Positions 1 through 6,639 of a stretch of 16,035 bases of DNA are shown here, in pieces. The notes beneath the pieces were generated by a model that saw nothing but the letters and a program-made list of their open reading frames with translations, had not been told where the DNA came from and made no database searches. Source of the stretch: Cytophagales bacterium (GTDB taxonomy: Bacteria; Bacteroidota; Bacteroidia; Cytophagales; Cyclobacteriaceae); contig JAJCYL010000077.1 of NCBI GenBank assembly GCA_029262955.1, positions 1-16,035 on the forward strand, in the 5' to 3' direction. Both the position numbers and the translations under genes were made by a program. The stretch's first letter is position 1; each line of letters begins with the position of its first letter.

Positions 1-161
1 GTCACAGTTTCCAAATAGCCCTCAGTAATTCTGTAGGAATTGCCAGTGACCAGTATTTCCGAGGAGGAGATTTGGATCCAACTGATCTTTTTAAAGGCGA
101 TATCAGATTGGGTTTTAATATTTATCGTGTATTGAATTACAAGAAACTGAAGAATGAATAA
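1..161 (+). CDS. C-terminal end of an outer-membrane beta-barrel protein (DUF5777-like), partial
   Basis: Only the last 53 codons are present, in frame 3, ending at TAA 159-161. The piece has alternating polar and hydrophobic residues and ends with a 'GDIRLGFNIYRVLNY' stretch. This resembles the final strands of the Bacteroidota DUF5777 beta-barrel family, whose members I recall ending in a 'GDIRFGFNISRVF'-like strand. Such proteins are usually found beside small cytochrome-like lipoproteins, as here. The stop codon shares its last A with the ATG of the next gene (TAATG), so the two are almost certainly co-transcribed and translationally coupled. The family call is from memory of the C-terminal pattern; a different outer-membrane barrel is possible. 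Confidence 0.55.
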   Translation, partial: HSFQIALSNSVGIASDQYFRGGDLDPTDLFKGDIRLGFNIYRVLNYKKLKNE

Positions 162-583
162 TGCAAATTGTACGTAATACCCTATCATTCTTAGCAATTT
201 GTCTAATTGGTCTTACTAGTTGTGAAAGAGCTAGTGAAGATGATATTAATCCGCAACTTGAGCCTACTTTAAGCAGTATTCAGACTAATATTTTTGATCT
301 AAATTGTGCTCTTTCAGGATGTCATACGGGATCGAATCCTCCCCAGGGCATGAATCTGAGTGCTGGCCAGGCGTTTTCTAATATTGTAAATGTTACCAGT
401 AAGGAAATCTCGACTCTCTCAAGAATTAATCCCGGTAACCCTGAGCAAAGTTATCTATACCTCAAAGTTCTTGGTGATCCTTCAATTATGTTTAGCAGGA
501 TGCCAATCGGTCGAACACCACTCAGCGTTGAAGAGATTGACGTGATCAGACGATGGATTGAAGCTGGGGCATTAGACAACTGA
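161..583 (+). CDS. Small lipoprotein with cytochrome-c-like CX4CH domain
   Basis: 140 aa. The N-terminus is a lipoprotein signal (hydrophobic residues 8-18, lipobox LTSC with Cys21), so the mature protein should be anchored in the cell envelope. After a short acidic linker comes 'NIFDLNCALSGCHTG', with Cys49, Cys54 and His55 forming a CX4CH motif rather than the classic CXXCH. A later 'SRMP' (Met114) could be the sixth heme ligand. The C-terminal 'LSVEEIDVIRRWIEAGA' is the usual last helix of planctomycete-type (PSCyt1-like) cytochrome domains. A role in envelope electron transfer is inferred; heme attachment to CX4CH is not certain. The ATG overlaps the stop of the upstream barrel gene, which decides the start. 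Confidence 0.7.
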   Translation: MQIVRNTLSFLAICLIGLTSCERASEDDINPQLEPTLSSIQTNIFDLNCALSGCHTGSNPPQGMNLSAGQAFSNIVNVTSKEISTLSRINPGNPEQSYLYLKVLGDPSIMFSRMPIGRTPLSVEEIDVIRRWIEAGALDN

Positions 584-642
584 ATCTTCTCTTTTGTACT
601 ACTTTCATTTCTCTGAGTACCTTAGCCGCATATTTTTTTCGA

Positions 643-2058
643 ATGAATGATGTAAACGAATTTCGCAAATCAGCCCATCAGATTGTGGATTGGATGGCTG
701 ACTATCTTGATCAAATTGAAAAATATCCTGTGAAATCCCAGGTAAAACCTGGCGATATTTTGGCGCAACTTCCAAGCTCTGCGCCTAGTAATGGTGAAAA
801 ATTTGAAGATATTTTTAAAGACTTCGAAGAGATCATCATGCCAGGAATCACACATTGGCAAAGCCCCTCTTTTCATGCCTATTTCCCTGGCAACTCTAGT
901 TTTCCATCACTACTTGGAGAAATGCTTACCTCTACTCTTGCGGCACAGTGCATGATTTGGGAGACGTCACCCTCCGCTGCCGAACTGGAAGAAAGAGTCC
1001 TTGACTGGCTAAGAGATGCCATGGGAATACCTGCATGTTTTAAAGGCGTAATACAGGATACAGCATCGACGGCCACACTTTCGGCTATTTTGACAGCCAG
1101 AGAAATGGCCAGTAATTATGAGATAAATAATTCAGGGTTTAGTACAAACGACTATCGCATCTATTGTTCGGAAGAGACTCATTCATCTGTTGAAAAAGCG
1201 GTAAAGATTGCTGGATTTGGAAGAGCAAACCTGGTGAAGGTTAAGGTTGATGATCAATTGAGAATGGACCCCAACTCCTTGTCAAAAGCAATTCAGGAGG
1301 ATCTTGACGCGGGCAAAATTCCCGTCTGCGTAGTGGCTACAATAGGTACAACTGGTACCTGTGCCATTGACCCTTTAGATGAGATTGCAAAAATCACTTC
1401 TGCCAACAATGTATGGCTTCACGTGGATGCAGCATTCGCCGGCACTGCGCTACTCTTAGAAGAATATTCATGGATGATTGAAGGACTTGAAAAGGCCGAT
1501 AGCTTTGTCTTTAATCCACATAAATGGATGTTAACTAATTTTGACTGTACCGCCTATTATGTCAAAGACGAGGAGGCACTGATCCGAACCTTCGAAGTAT
1601 TACCTGAATATTTAAAAACTAAGACCAGGGGATTAGTCAATGATTATCGTGATTGGGGTATCCCCTTAGGTAGAAGATTTCGATCCCTAAAACTTTGGTT
1701 TGTAATTAGAAGCTTTGGTCTGGAAGGAATTAAAGACAAATTAAGAGGACATATTGAATTGGCTCGAAACTTCGAATCGAATATTAATGCATCCACAGAT
1801 TTCGAAGTTTTAATACCTCGAACCCTAAACTTAGTTTGTTTCAGGTTTAATCCTGGAGGCATTCAAGAAAAGCAGCTCAATGAGTTAAATCATCAACTGA
1901 TTGAACAACTTAACGCTTCGGGAGAAGTGTACCTTACCCATACCAAGATTAATGAGAAGTATGCACTTAGGCTGGTAATTGGACAAACGAATGTTGAATC
2001 AAAGCATATTGAAAAGGCCTTATTACTCATTCAAAAGACAGCCAAAAGTATTGGTTAG
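643..2058 (+). CDS. PLP-dependent aromatic-L-amino-acid decarboxylase (group II)
   Basis: 471 aa, full length for the DDC/TDC/TyDC family. It opens with the family's N-terminal helix ('FRKSAHQIVDWMADYL') and continues with 'HWQSPSFHAYFPGNSS', a substrate-pocket signature. Cofactor residues are recognisable: His180 in 'SEETHSSVEKA' (ring stacking), Asp262 in 'HVDAAFAG' (pyridine nitrogen) and Lys294 in 'NPHKWML' (Schiff base). The Asp-to-Lys spacing of 32 matches human DDC. The mobile loop contains Tyr323 in 'LPEYLKTK', at the position where plant enzymes carry Tyr for decarboxylation and Phe for aldehyde synthesis, so simple decarboxylation to an amine is predicted. Substrate (Tyr, Trp, DOPA or Phe) cannot be fixed. 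It stands alone, 59 bp after the lipoprotein gene, and its stop is one base from that of the convergent HAD gene. Confidence 0.9.
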   Translation: MNDVNEFRKSAHQIVDWMADYLDQIEKYPVKSQVKPGDILAQLPSSAPSNGEKFEDIFKDFEEIIMPGITHWQSPSFHAYFPGNSSFPSLLGEMLTSTLAAQCMIWETSPSAAELEERVLDWLRDAMGIPACFKGVIQDTASTATLSAILTAREMASNYEINNSGFSTNDYRIYCSEETHSSVEKAVKIAGFGRANLVKVKVDDQLRMDPNSLSKAIQEDLDAGKIPVCVVATIGTTGTCAIDPLDEIAKITSANNVWLHVDAAFAGTALLLEEYSWMIEGLEKADSFVFNPHKWMLTNFDCTAYYVKDEEALIRTFEVLPEYLKTKTRGLVNDYRDWGIPLGRRFRSLKLWFVIRSFGLEGIKDKLRGHIELARNFESNINASTDFEVLIPRTLNLVCFRFNPGGIQEKQLNELNHQLIEQLNASGEVYLTHTKINEKYALRLVIGQTNVESKHIEKALLLIQKTAKSIG

Positions 2059-2059
2059 G

Positions 2060-2755
2060 TCAGAACCCGAGCGCTTTCATCTCCAATAAGTTGGATATTT
2101 CATAGGTCACCTCTTCCTGATGGCTAGTCATTTTAGGATTAAAGAAGACCTGATCCATTGGAACATTTTTAGCACCTCTAATATCACTTTCAAGGCTATC
2201 TCCTATCATGATTGAGGTTTCAGGTTGAGCATTGGTTTCACTCATGGCATGTAAGAAAATCTCCCTATCTGGTTTTCGATAATTTGTATGCCCGGAAATA
2301 ATTACCTGGTCAAAGTACTTGTCTAGGCCTGAAGTTTTAAGTTTAATATCCTGAATATCTACGAATCCATTGGTGATGATATGTAATTCGTAGTTACCAG
2401 TAAGGTGCTCCAATAATTCAATGGCTCCAGGAAGTGTCATGCCCATTTTGGGGCATTCCGCTATATATTCTGTGCTAAACTCTTCAATGCTATCAAACTC
2501 TAATCTAAGACTATTGAAGACAATTCGAAATCGCTCTTTTCTAATGTGATCCTGATTTATTTTTCCAATGTGATATAAGTCCCATAGCCGCTCGTTTACT
2601 TCAGTGAATTTCCTTATGAATTCGTCAATAGTGAATAAACTGCTTTGAGAAAGTGCAAATTGATCATAAAGGAGTCGAAGGGTTGCTTCAGAATTACGTT
2701 CGTAGTCCCAAAGGGTGTGGTCTAAATCAAAAAATAGATGCTTGTAATTGCTCAA
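2060..2755 (-). CDS. HAD-superfamily phosphatase, YjjG-type pyrimidine nucleotidase
   Basis: 231 aa cytosolic HAD hydrolase. All four motifs are visible: 'FFDLDHTLWD' (Asp10 nucleophile, Asp12 acid/base), 'IITNG' (motif II), 'RKPDREIF' (motif III Lys) and 'MIGDSLESDIRGA' (motif IV acidic pair). The residues between motifs I and II form the alpha-helical C1 cap. Length and motif style fit the YjjG family, which dephosphorylates non-canonical pyrimidine nucleotides, though subfamily specificity is inferred. The start is TTG (2755-2753): an in-frame TAG lies eight codons upstream, no ATG or GTG lies between, and the first internal Met falls far beyond motif I. It begins one nucleotide after the stop of the ArsR gene (TAA-A-TTG), implying a coupled operon. 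Confidence 0.85.
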   Translation of the reverse strand: MSNYKHLFFDLDHTLWDYERNSEATLRLLYDQFALSQSSLFTIDEFIRKFTEVNERLWDLYHIGKINQDHIRKERFRIVFNSLRLEFDSIEEFSTEYIAECPKMGMTLPGAIELLEHLTGNYELHIITNGFVDIQDIKLKTSGLDKYFDQVIISGHTNYRKPDREIFLHAMSETNAQPETSIMIGDSLESDIRGAKNVPMDQVFFNPKMTSHQEEVTYEISNLLEMKALGF

Positions 2756-2756
2756 T

Positions 2757-3140
2757 TTATTGCTGCCAGGAACGTGTTTCTATTTTCTTACTCGCTAACT
2801 CACGATTGGATAGCAATATATGGTATGTTTCCTGATCCTTGATGAGTACTGCGTCTTTATTCAGGTAGGCAAAGGTTTGAGTTACAATGTCAAATACTTC
2901 GTCTTTAAGGTAATAAAATATCCATTGATCCACCTTTCGGGAATTGACCAGGCCGGCATTCTTGAGATAATTCACGTGTCTGGAAGTCTTTGTTTGGGTG
3001 AAGCCCAGAATTTGTTCAAGATCCGATATACACAGTTCATTGTTTTTATAGAGTAGAAATAAGATTCGAATTCTGGCCTCATCTGAAAAAGATTTAAAGA
3101 TCTGGGAACCAAAAGAAAGGCTAAAGTTTTTTAATCTCAT
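2757..3140 (-). CDS. ArsR-family winged-helix transcriptional regulator
   Basis: 127 aa. The winged helix-turn-helix is clear: 'FKSFSDEARIRILFLL' (helices 1-2), 'ELCISDLEQILGFT' (helix 3) and 'TKTSRHVNYLKNAGLV' (recognition helix), followed by the wing 'RKVDQWIFYYL'. This is the ArsR/SmtB dimeric repressor layout. The ELCVC metal site of arsenic/cadmium sensors is reduced here to one Cys (ELCIS, Cys37), so it may sense something other than a thiophilic metal or respond by another route. It is first in an operon with the HAD phosphatase. A 5-bp inverted repeat over its probable promoter (3165-3178) could be an autoregulatory operator. Confidence 0.88.
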   Translation of the reverse strand: MRLKNFSLSFGSQIFKSFSDEARIRILFLLYKNNELCISDLEQILGFTQTKTSRHVNYLKNAGLVNSRKVDQWIFYYLKDEVFDIVTQTFAYLNKDAVLIKDQETYHILLSNRELASKKIETRSWQQ

Positions 3141-3164
3141 AAGGACTATTTATTTGATTGATAC

Positions 3165-3178
3165 AACACAAAAGTGTT
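3165..3178 (-). promoter_or_regulatory. Inverted repeat over the ArsR-gene promoter (possible operator)
   Basis: AACAC-AAAA-GTGTT is a perfect 5-bp inverted repeat with a 4-nt spacer, 24 bp before the ArsR-family start codon. On the minus strand it contains CACTTTTG (3176-3169), a 7-of-8 match to the Bacteroidota -7 element TAnnTTTG. A dyad overlapping the -7 element ahead of a winged-helix repressor gene suggests autorepression. This is inference from position; no clear -33 element was seen. Confidence 0.35.
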
Positions 3179-3228
3179 TAATTGCATTAAGGGAGTACAG
3201 GATCGGACAATTGATTGGAAAATACAAT

Positions 3229-3236
3229 TACTTTTG
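3229..3236 (+). promoter_or_regulatory. Bacteroidota -7 promoter element (TACTTTTG)
   Basis: TACTTTTG fits the primary-sigma -7 consensus TAnnTTTG of Bacteroidota exactly and is followed by CA. It lies 55 bp before the ATG at 3292 and is oriented to transcribe the exported protein gene. TTG at 3211-3213 is a possible -33 element, with a spacer slightly shorter than usual. The same 13-mer recurs upstream of the gene starting at 15477. Confidence 0.55.
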
Positions 3237-3291
3237 CATAATAATTTCCTACCTAATTTAGCTAACTTTTTAAATACCGATTTTGTTAACA

Positions 3292-3933
3292 ATGTTAAAA
3301 GGACTTATTCTGACAATTACTTTCACTATTAGTGTTAGTCTCATTAATGAGGTATGGTCTCAGGATAAGGGTAGAGTAATGCAGCTCTCCGGTATTGTGC
3401 TTGGAGAAGACAGTATAAGTGGTGTGCCTGGTGTTCATATATATGTTCCAAAGGCCGGAAGGGGTACTACTTCTAATATTTATGGCTACTTCTCATTGCC
3501 AGTTTTGCAAGGTGATAGCCTGGTGGTTAGTGCTGTAAGTTATAGAAAACAGAATTTCGTTGTTCCCAGAAATAGGGACGCGGAAAGTTTCACCTTGGTC
3601 ATAGAACTTGAGTCTGACACCACATATCTTCCGGCTATTGAGATTTTTCCATGGCCAACAGAAGACCTTTTCAAGGAGGCAATTCTTGCACTCGAATTGC
3701 CAGATCAAAGGAGATACAATACGATGGGTGAAAACCTAAGCCCAGAGATACTTGCACAGATGTACTGGAATTTACCCATGGATGGAAGTATGAATCACCG
3801 GTATTTTGTGGATCAACAATTTGCCGCGTCAGCAAATCGTTTTATGTACCCAACACTCTCTTTATTAAATCCTGCTGCCTGGGCTCAATTGATCAAATCA
3901 ATCAAGAAAGGTGATTTTAAAAAGGATGAGTAG
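3292..3933 (+). CDS. Exported CarboxypepD_reg-like domain protein
   Basis: 213 aa from the ATG at 3292. A TTG nine bases earlier is in frame but adds only three residues before a good signal peptide. Residues 1-23 form a Sec signal (hydrophobic core, likely cleavage after VWS, Gln24 first). Residues about 31-105 form a carboxypeptidase-regulatory-like beta-sandwich: 'LSGIVLGEDSISGVPGVHIY', then 'GTTSNIYGYFSLPV' and 'GDSLVVSAVSYRKQ'. This is the pattern found at the N-terminus of TonB-dependent receptors, here standing alone. The rest (about 106-213) is not a domain I recognise. A periplasmic or surface role is likely; the partner is unknown. It is divergent from the ArsR gene, and its stop is 3 nt from that of the convergent 80-aa gene. 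Confidence 0.75.
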   Translation: MLKGLILTITFTISVSLINEVWSQDKGRVMQLSGIVLGEDSISGVPGVHIYVPKAGRGTTSNIYGYFSLPVLQGDSLVVSAVSYRKQNFVVPRNRDAESFTLVIELESDTTYLPAIEIFPWPTEDLFKEAILALELPDQRRYNTMGENLSPEILAQMYWNLPMDGSMNHRYFVDQQFAASANRFMYPTLSLLNPAAWAQLIKSIKKGDFKKDE

Positions 3934-3936
3934 TAA

Positions 3937-4179
3937 TTAAGCGGTTTTTTCGAAAATGCAGGCAACATTTGCGGCCAATGCCTTTTTTGCTCTAATCACT
4001 CCATCTTGAATTTCAATCAACCCCTGACTTTCTAGCTTAATAAGCTCATACTTTTCCTCAATCTGGAGTGAATGGATGTAAAAATGATCTTTTGACAAAG
4101 ACTCAACAGATATTAGTTCATTGATTACGATGAAAAGAGCTGAAGAGTAAAATTTGTAATAGGCTTTATTCGTAATCAT
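3937..4179 (-). CDS. Small protein of unknown function (80 aa)
   Basis: I do not recognise this family. The protein has 80 residues, no signal peptide and no Cys motif. Residues 10-25 are mildly hydrophobic (YSSALFIVINELISV), the centre is rich in Glu and Leu ('LQIEEKYELIKLESQGLIEI'), and the end is 'AKKALAANVACIFEKTA'. The central part could be a small helical or winged-helix-like fold, but no catalytic residues stand out. Support for a real gene comes from its position filling the space between flanking genes, its ATG start, and two CRP/FNR-like palindromes 52-88 bp upstream. It may be a small redox- or oxygen-responsive protein, but that rests only on those sites. Confidence 0.6.
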   Translation of the reverse strand: MITNKAYYKFYSSALFIVINELISVESLSKDHFYIHSLQIEEKYELIKLESQGLIEIQDGVIRAKKALAANVACIFEKTA

Positions 4180-4200
4180 GGGTCTTGTGAATTTGTTCTA

Positions 4201-4208
4201 CAAATAAA
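4201..4208 (-). promoter_or_regulatory. Weak -7-like element upstream of the 80-aa gene
   Basis: On the minus strand this reads TTTATTTG, a 7-of-8 match to TAnnTTTG. It would place the transcript start near 4195-4196, about 17 nt before the ATG at 4179. The nearer palindrome is centred about 41.5 bp upstream of that start, the usual position for an activator touching RNA polymerase. Confidence 0.35.
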
Positions 4209-4230
4209 TAACGCCTCATCAAGAATCAAT

Positions 4231-4244
4231 TTGACCTAAGTCAT
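4231..4244. promoter_or_regulatory. CRP/FNR-like palindrome 1 (TTGAC-N4-GTCAT)
   Basis: TTGACCTAAGTCAT is a 14-bp near-perfect dyad matching the FNR/CRP-family architecture TTGAy-N4-rTCAa. Its centre at 4237.5 fits a class II activator position for the 80-aa gene. The regulator is not encoded in this window. Confidence 0.45.
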
Positions 4245-4253
4245 GCTTTTCAC

Positions 4254-4267
4254 ATGACATAAATCAT
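4254..4267. promoter_or_regulatory. CRP/FNR-like palindrome 2 (ATGAC-N4-ATCAT)
   Basis: ATGACATAAATCAT repeats the same half-site layout, centred 23 bp (about two helical turns) from palindrome 1, on the same face of the helix. It lies just downstream of the PQQ dehydrogenase stop codon. GTCATG (4240-4245) and CATGAC (4253-4258) between the two sites also form a 6-bp inverted repeat with a 7-nt loop, so part of the symmetry could alternatively be an RNA hairpin. Confidence 0.4.
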
Positions 4268-4271
4268 AAAG

Positions 4272-6635
4272 TCAATTATCAAGTGTAAGGGCTACTAATT
4301 CTCCAGGATGGCCTTTGTCGCCAACCGCCAGGACAATGAACTGCCTGCCATTTACAGAGTAAGTCATAGGTACTCCAGTTTGATTTGCCGGTAACTCGAT
4401 TTCTGCTAGAATCTGACCGGTAGCCTTGTGATGGGCTCTAAAAATATTTCCACCACCACCTTCAGCAGCATATAAACCTCCACCCTCACCTGCAAATAAT
4501 AAGGTCTTGGTCACCAGTAATCCTACACGGTCAGGATTTCCCGTTCTTGGTAAATCTAATCCCTTAAGCGCTGGATTATTTTTGGCCCAATCTGGTGTGT
4601 CAGAATTAGCCATCATCCACTCATGTTCCCCGGAGTTGAGATTAATAGCAGTGATTCTTCCCCAGGGTGGTTTGGCAAGTGGAAGGCCATAGGGGCCACC
4701 TAATCCCTCTGTATTTACCATTTGCGAGACGTAGTTCATGTCGGAAAGTTCCGGGTCATTAAACAGAACTATTGGCGATAGGATTGAAGTAGAAGAAACA
4801 TATAGAAAACCAGTTTCGGGGTCAAAAACTCCACCTTGCCAGTTTCCTCCACCTACCAACGAGGGGTACATTAGAGTTCCCAAATGATCCGGTGGGTTTG
4901 AAACGGACAAAGGTGTAAATAATGGACCCATTTTATATTTACTAGCTAAAGCTATGGCCTGTCGCTTTATTTCAGGTGTAAAATCAATCAGGTCGGCTTC
5001 CGTTACACCTTGCCTGTCAAAGGGTGCCGGTTTAGTAGGAAAGGGCTGTGTGGGAGATGACTGCTCTCCGGGCACGTCGCTTACAGGTACCGATCGTTCC
5101 TCAATTGGCCAGACAGGTTCACCAGTCACTCTATCGAACACGAAAGTAAATGCCTGTTTAGTAACTTGAGCTACTGCTTTTATCTCTTTCCCATCCACCA
5201 TAATATCAGCCAGAATTGGTGGTGCGGGGAGATCATAGTCCCATAAATCATGGTGTATAATTTGGTAGTGCCAAACTCTTTCACCGGTTTTTGCATTTAG
5301 ACATACAAGACTTTGGGAAAACAGATTATCTCCAGGCCGATGTCCGCCATAGAAGTCACCTGAGGCTGCTTCAACTGGTAGATAGACATAACCCAAATCT
5401 TCATCCGCTGAAAATGGTGTCCATACTCCTGTATTGCCTGTATATTCCCAGCTATTGTTTTCCCAGGTTTCGTTGCCATATTCTCCCAACTGAGGAACTG
5501 TATGAAAAATCCATAACTGTTCCCCAGTTCGCACATCATATCCGGCTATATCTCCCCTCACCTGATTTTTTGATGGTGGCGCAAGCCCTGGAGGAAAGCA
5601 TGAGCCCACTACAATAACATCATTTACTATTGTGGGAGGGGAGGTTGAACCTATTCTGGCAGTAAGCGGATCTACATAATCACCCAAACCAACCTTTAGA
5701 TCTACTACTCCTTTTTCCCCAAATTGCCCTGCTGGCTCACCTGTCAGAGCATCCAGTGATACTAACTGATAACCAGGAGTAATATAAATTACCCTGTCTT
5801 GAGTACCATCTGGTGATTTCCAATAAGACACCCCACGACCAGAGTTTTGCCGGGGCACATATCCCGTCCTTTCACCTTCGTCAAATCTGAATGTCCATAA
5901 TGTTTCTCCCGTCATTGCATTGATTGCAACAACTGTACGTCTTATGCCTGCTGTTGTGTAAAGAATTCCGTTCACCATGAGCGGTGTGGTCTTCATATAG
6001 AATTCAGGTCTTGGTCCAAAATTATCTGATTTCCATCGCCAGGCGATTTTGAGATTTTTTGCATTATCACCATTGATCTGGTCTAAAGGAGAATAATTAG
6101 TACTTGCTAAATCCCCTCTATGATGAAGCCACTCTCCTTCAACAGACTTGATTGGCTCCTCAATTCTTTTGGGCATTATAGGGACTAATGTTTCATCTCT
6201 CGGAATTTCTCCCAGGGAGATGGCATTCAAATCTTTCAAGTCATAGGAGAGACTTTTATTTCCCGGGACGAACTTGTTAAACCTCAACAAATAAGCCACC
6301 AATGCCGCGTATGTTTCATCGCTATAGGCCCCAGGATTATTTTGAGGCATGGTTGTTTTTGTGTAGGTAAACAAATCACCAACAGACTTACTTGTCCATT
6401 TAGAGAGAAATCCTGACCCAATTAAGGATGAGCCACCTTCAGTCCCACGCAGGTTAGCTCCGTGACAACTTGCACAGTCTCCTATGTATAAATCGACTAC
6501 CTGTTCCGTTTGTTCTATGGAATAAAAACCGATAGGTGAATCTGAAGATTGAACAGAATCCTGAGTTTTTGGGTCGCATGAAATTACTGACAAAAAAACG
6601 ATGGAGAATGAGACACCTCTGAATGATTGTATCAT
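4272..6635 (-). CDS. PQQ-dependent dehydrogenase lipoprotein with fused cytochrome c domain
   Basis: 787 aa from ATG 6635; a TTG directly before it is in frame but less likely. The N-terminus is a lipoprotein signal (lipobox VISC, Cys20). Residues about 40-125 are a cytochrome c domain with heme motif CASCH (Cys54, Cys57, His58) and a probable Met ligand in 'TTMPQNNPG'. From about residue 165 comes an eight-bladed quinoprotein propeller with repeated 'G..LW.F' blade motifs ('MTGETLWTFRF', 'RTGEQLWIFHT', 'KTGERVWHYQI'). 'HHDLWDYDLPAPP' contains Asp466, and Lys493 sits in 'VTKQAFTFVFDR'; motif and spacing (27) match the catalytic Asp and PQQ-contacting Lys of E. coli membrane glucose dehydrogenase. 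Unlike that enzyme it lacks five N-terminal membrane helices and uses a lipid anchor. It likely oxidises a sugar or alcohol in the periplasm, passing electrons to its own heme; substrate unknown. It follows the DUF6503-like gene by 4 nt. No PQQ synthesis genes are nearby. Confidence 0.9.
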   Translation of the reverse strand: MIQSFRGVSFSIVFLSVISCDPKTQDSVQSSDSPIGFYSIEQTEQVVDLYIGDCASCHGANLRGTEGGSSLIGSGFLSKWTSKSVGDLFTYTKTTMPQNNPGAYSDETYAALVAYLLRFNKFVPGNKSLSYDLKDLNAISLGEIPRDETLVPIMPKRIEEPIKSVEGEWLHHRGDLASTNYSPLDQINGDNAKNLKIAWRWKSDNFGPRPEFYMKTTPLMVNGILYTTAGIRRTVVAINAMTGETLWTFRFDEGERTGYVPRQNSGRGVSYWKSPDGTQDRVIYITPGYQLVSLDALTGEPAGQFGEKGVVDLKVGLGDYVDPLTARIGSTSPPTIVNDVIVVGSCFPPGLAPPSKNQVRGDIAGYDVRTGEQLWIFHTVPQLGEYGNETWENNSWEYTGNTGVWTPFSADEDLGYVYLPVEAASGDFYGGHRPGDNLFSQSLVCLNAKTGERVWHYQIIHHDLWDYDLPAPPILADIMVDGKEIKAVAQVTKQAFTFVFDRVTGEPVWPIEERSVPVSDVPGEQSSPTQPFPTKPAPFDRQGVTEADLIDFTPEIKRQAIALASKYKMGPLFTPLSVSNPPDHLGTLMYPSLVGGGNWQGGVFDPETGFLYVSSTSILSPIVLFNDPELSDMNYVSQMVNTEGLGGPYGLPLAKPPWGRITAINLNSGEHEWMMANSDTPDWAKNNPALKGLDLPRTGNPDRVGLLVTKTLLFAGEGGGLYAAEGGGGNIFRAHHKATGQILAEIELPANQTGVPMTYSVNGRQFIVLAVGDKGHPGELVALTLDN

Positions 6636-6639
6636 CAAT

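Noticed and set aside
2653..3056. Two plus-strand open frames opposite the HAD and ArsR genes
   Set aside because: They overlap well-supported genes on the other strand and have no recognisable domain or start signal.
4240..4258. GTCATG-N7-CATGAC hairpin as the transcription terminator of the PQQ dehydrogenase gene
   Set aside because: The stem is only 6 bp with no U-tract following on the minus strand, and its arms belong to the two CRP/FNR-like palindromes, which explain the symmetry better.
5291..5617. 108-codon plus-strand open frame inside the PQQ dehydrogenase gene
   Set aside because: It lies wholly antisense to strongly recognised propeller and active-site-flanking sequence, and its translation looks like no protein family.
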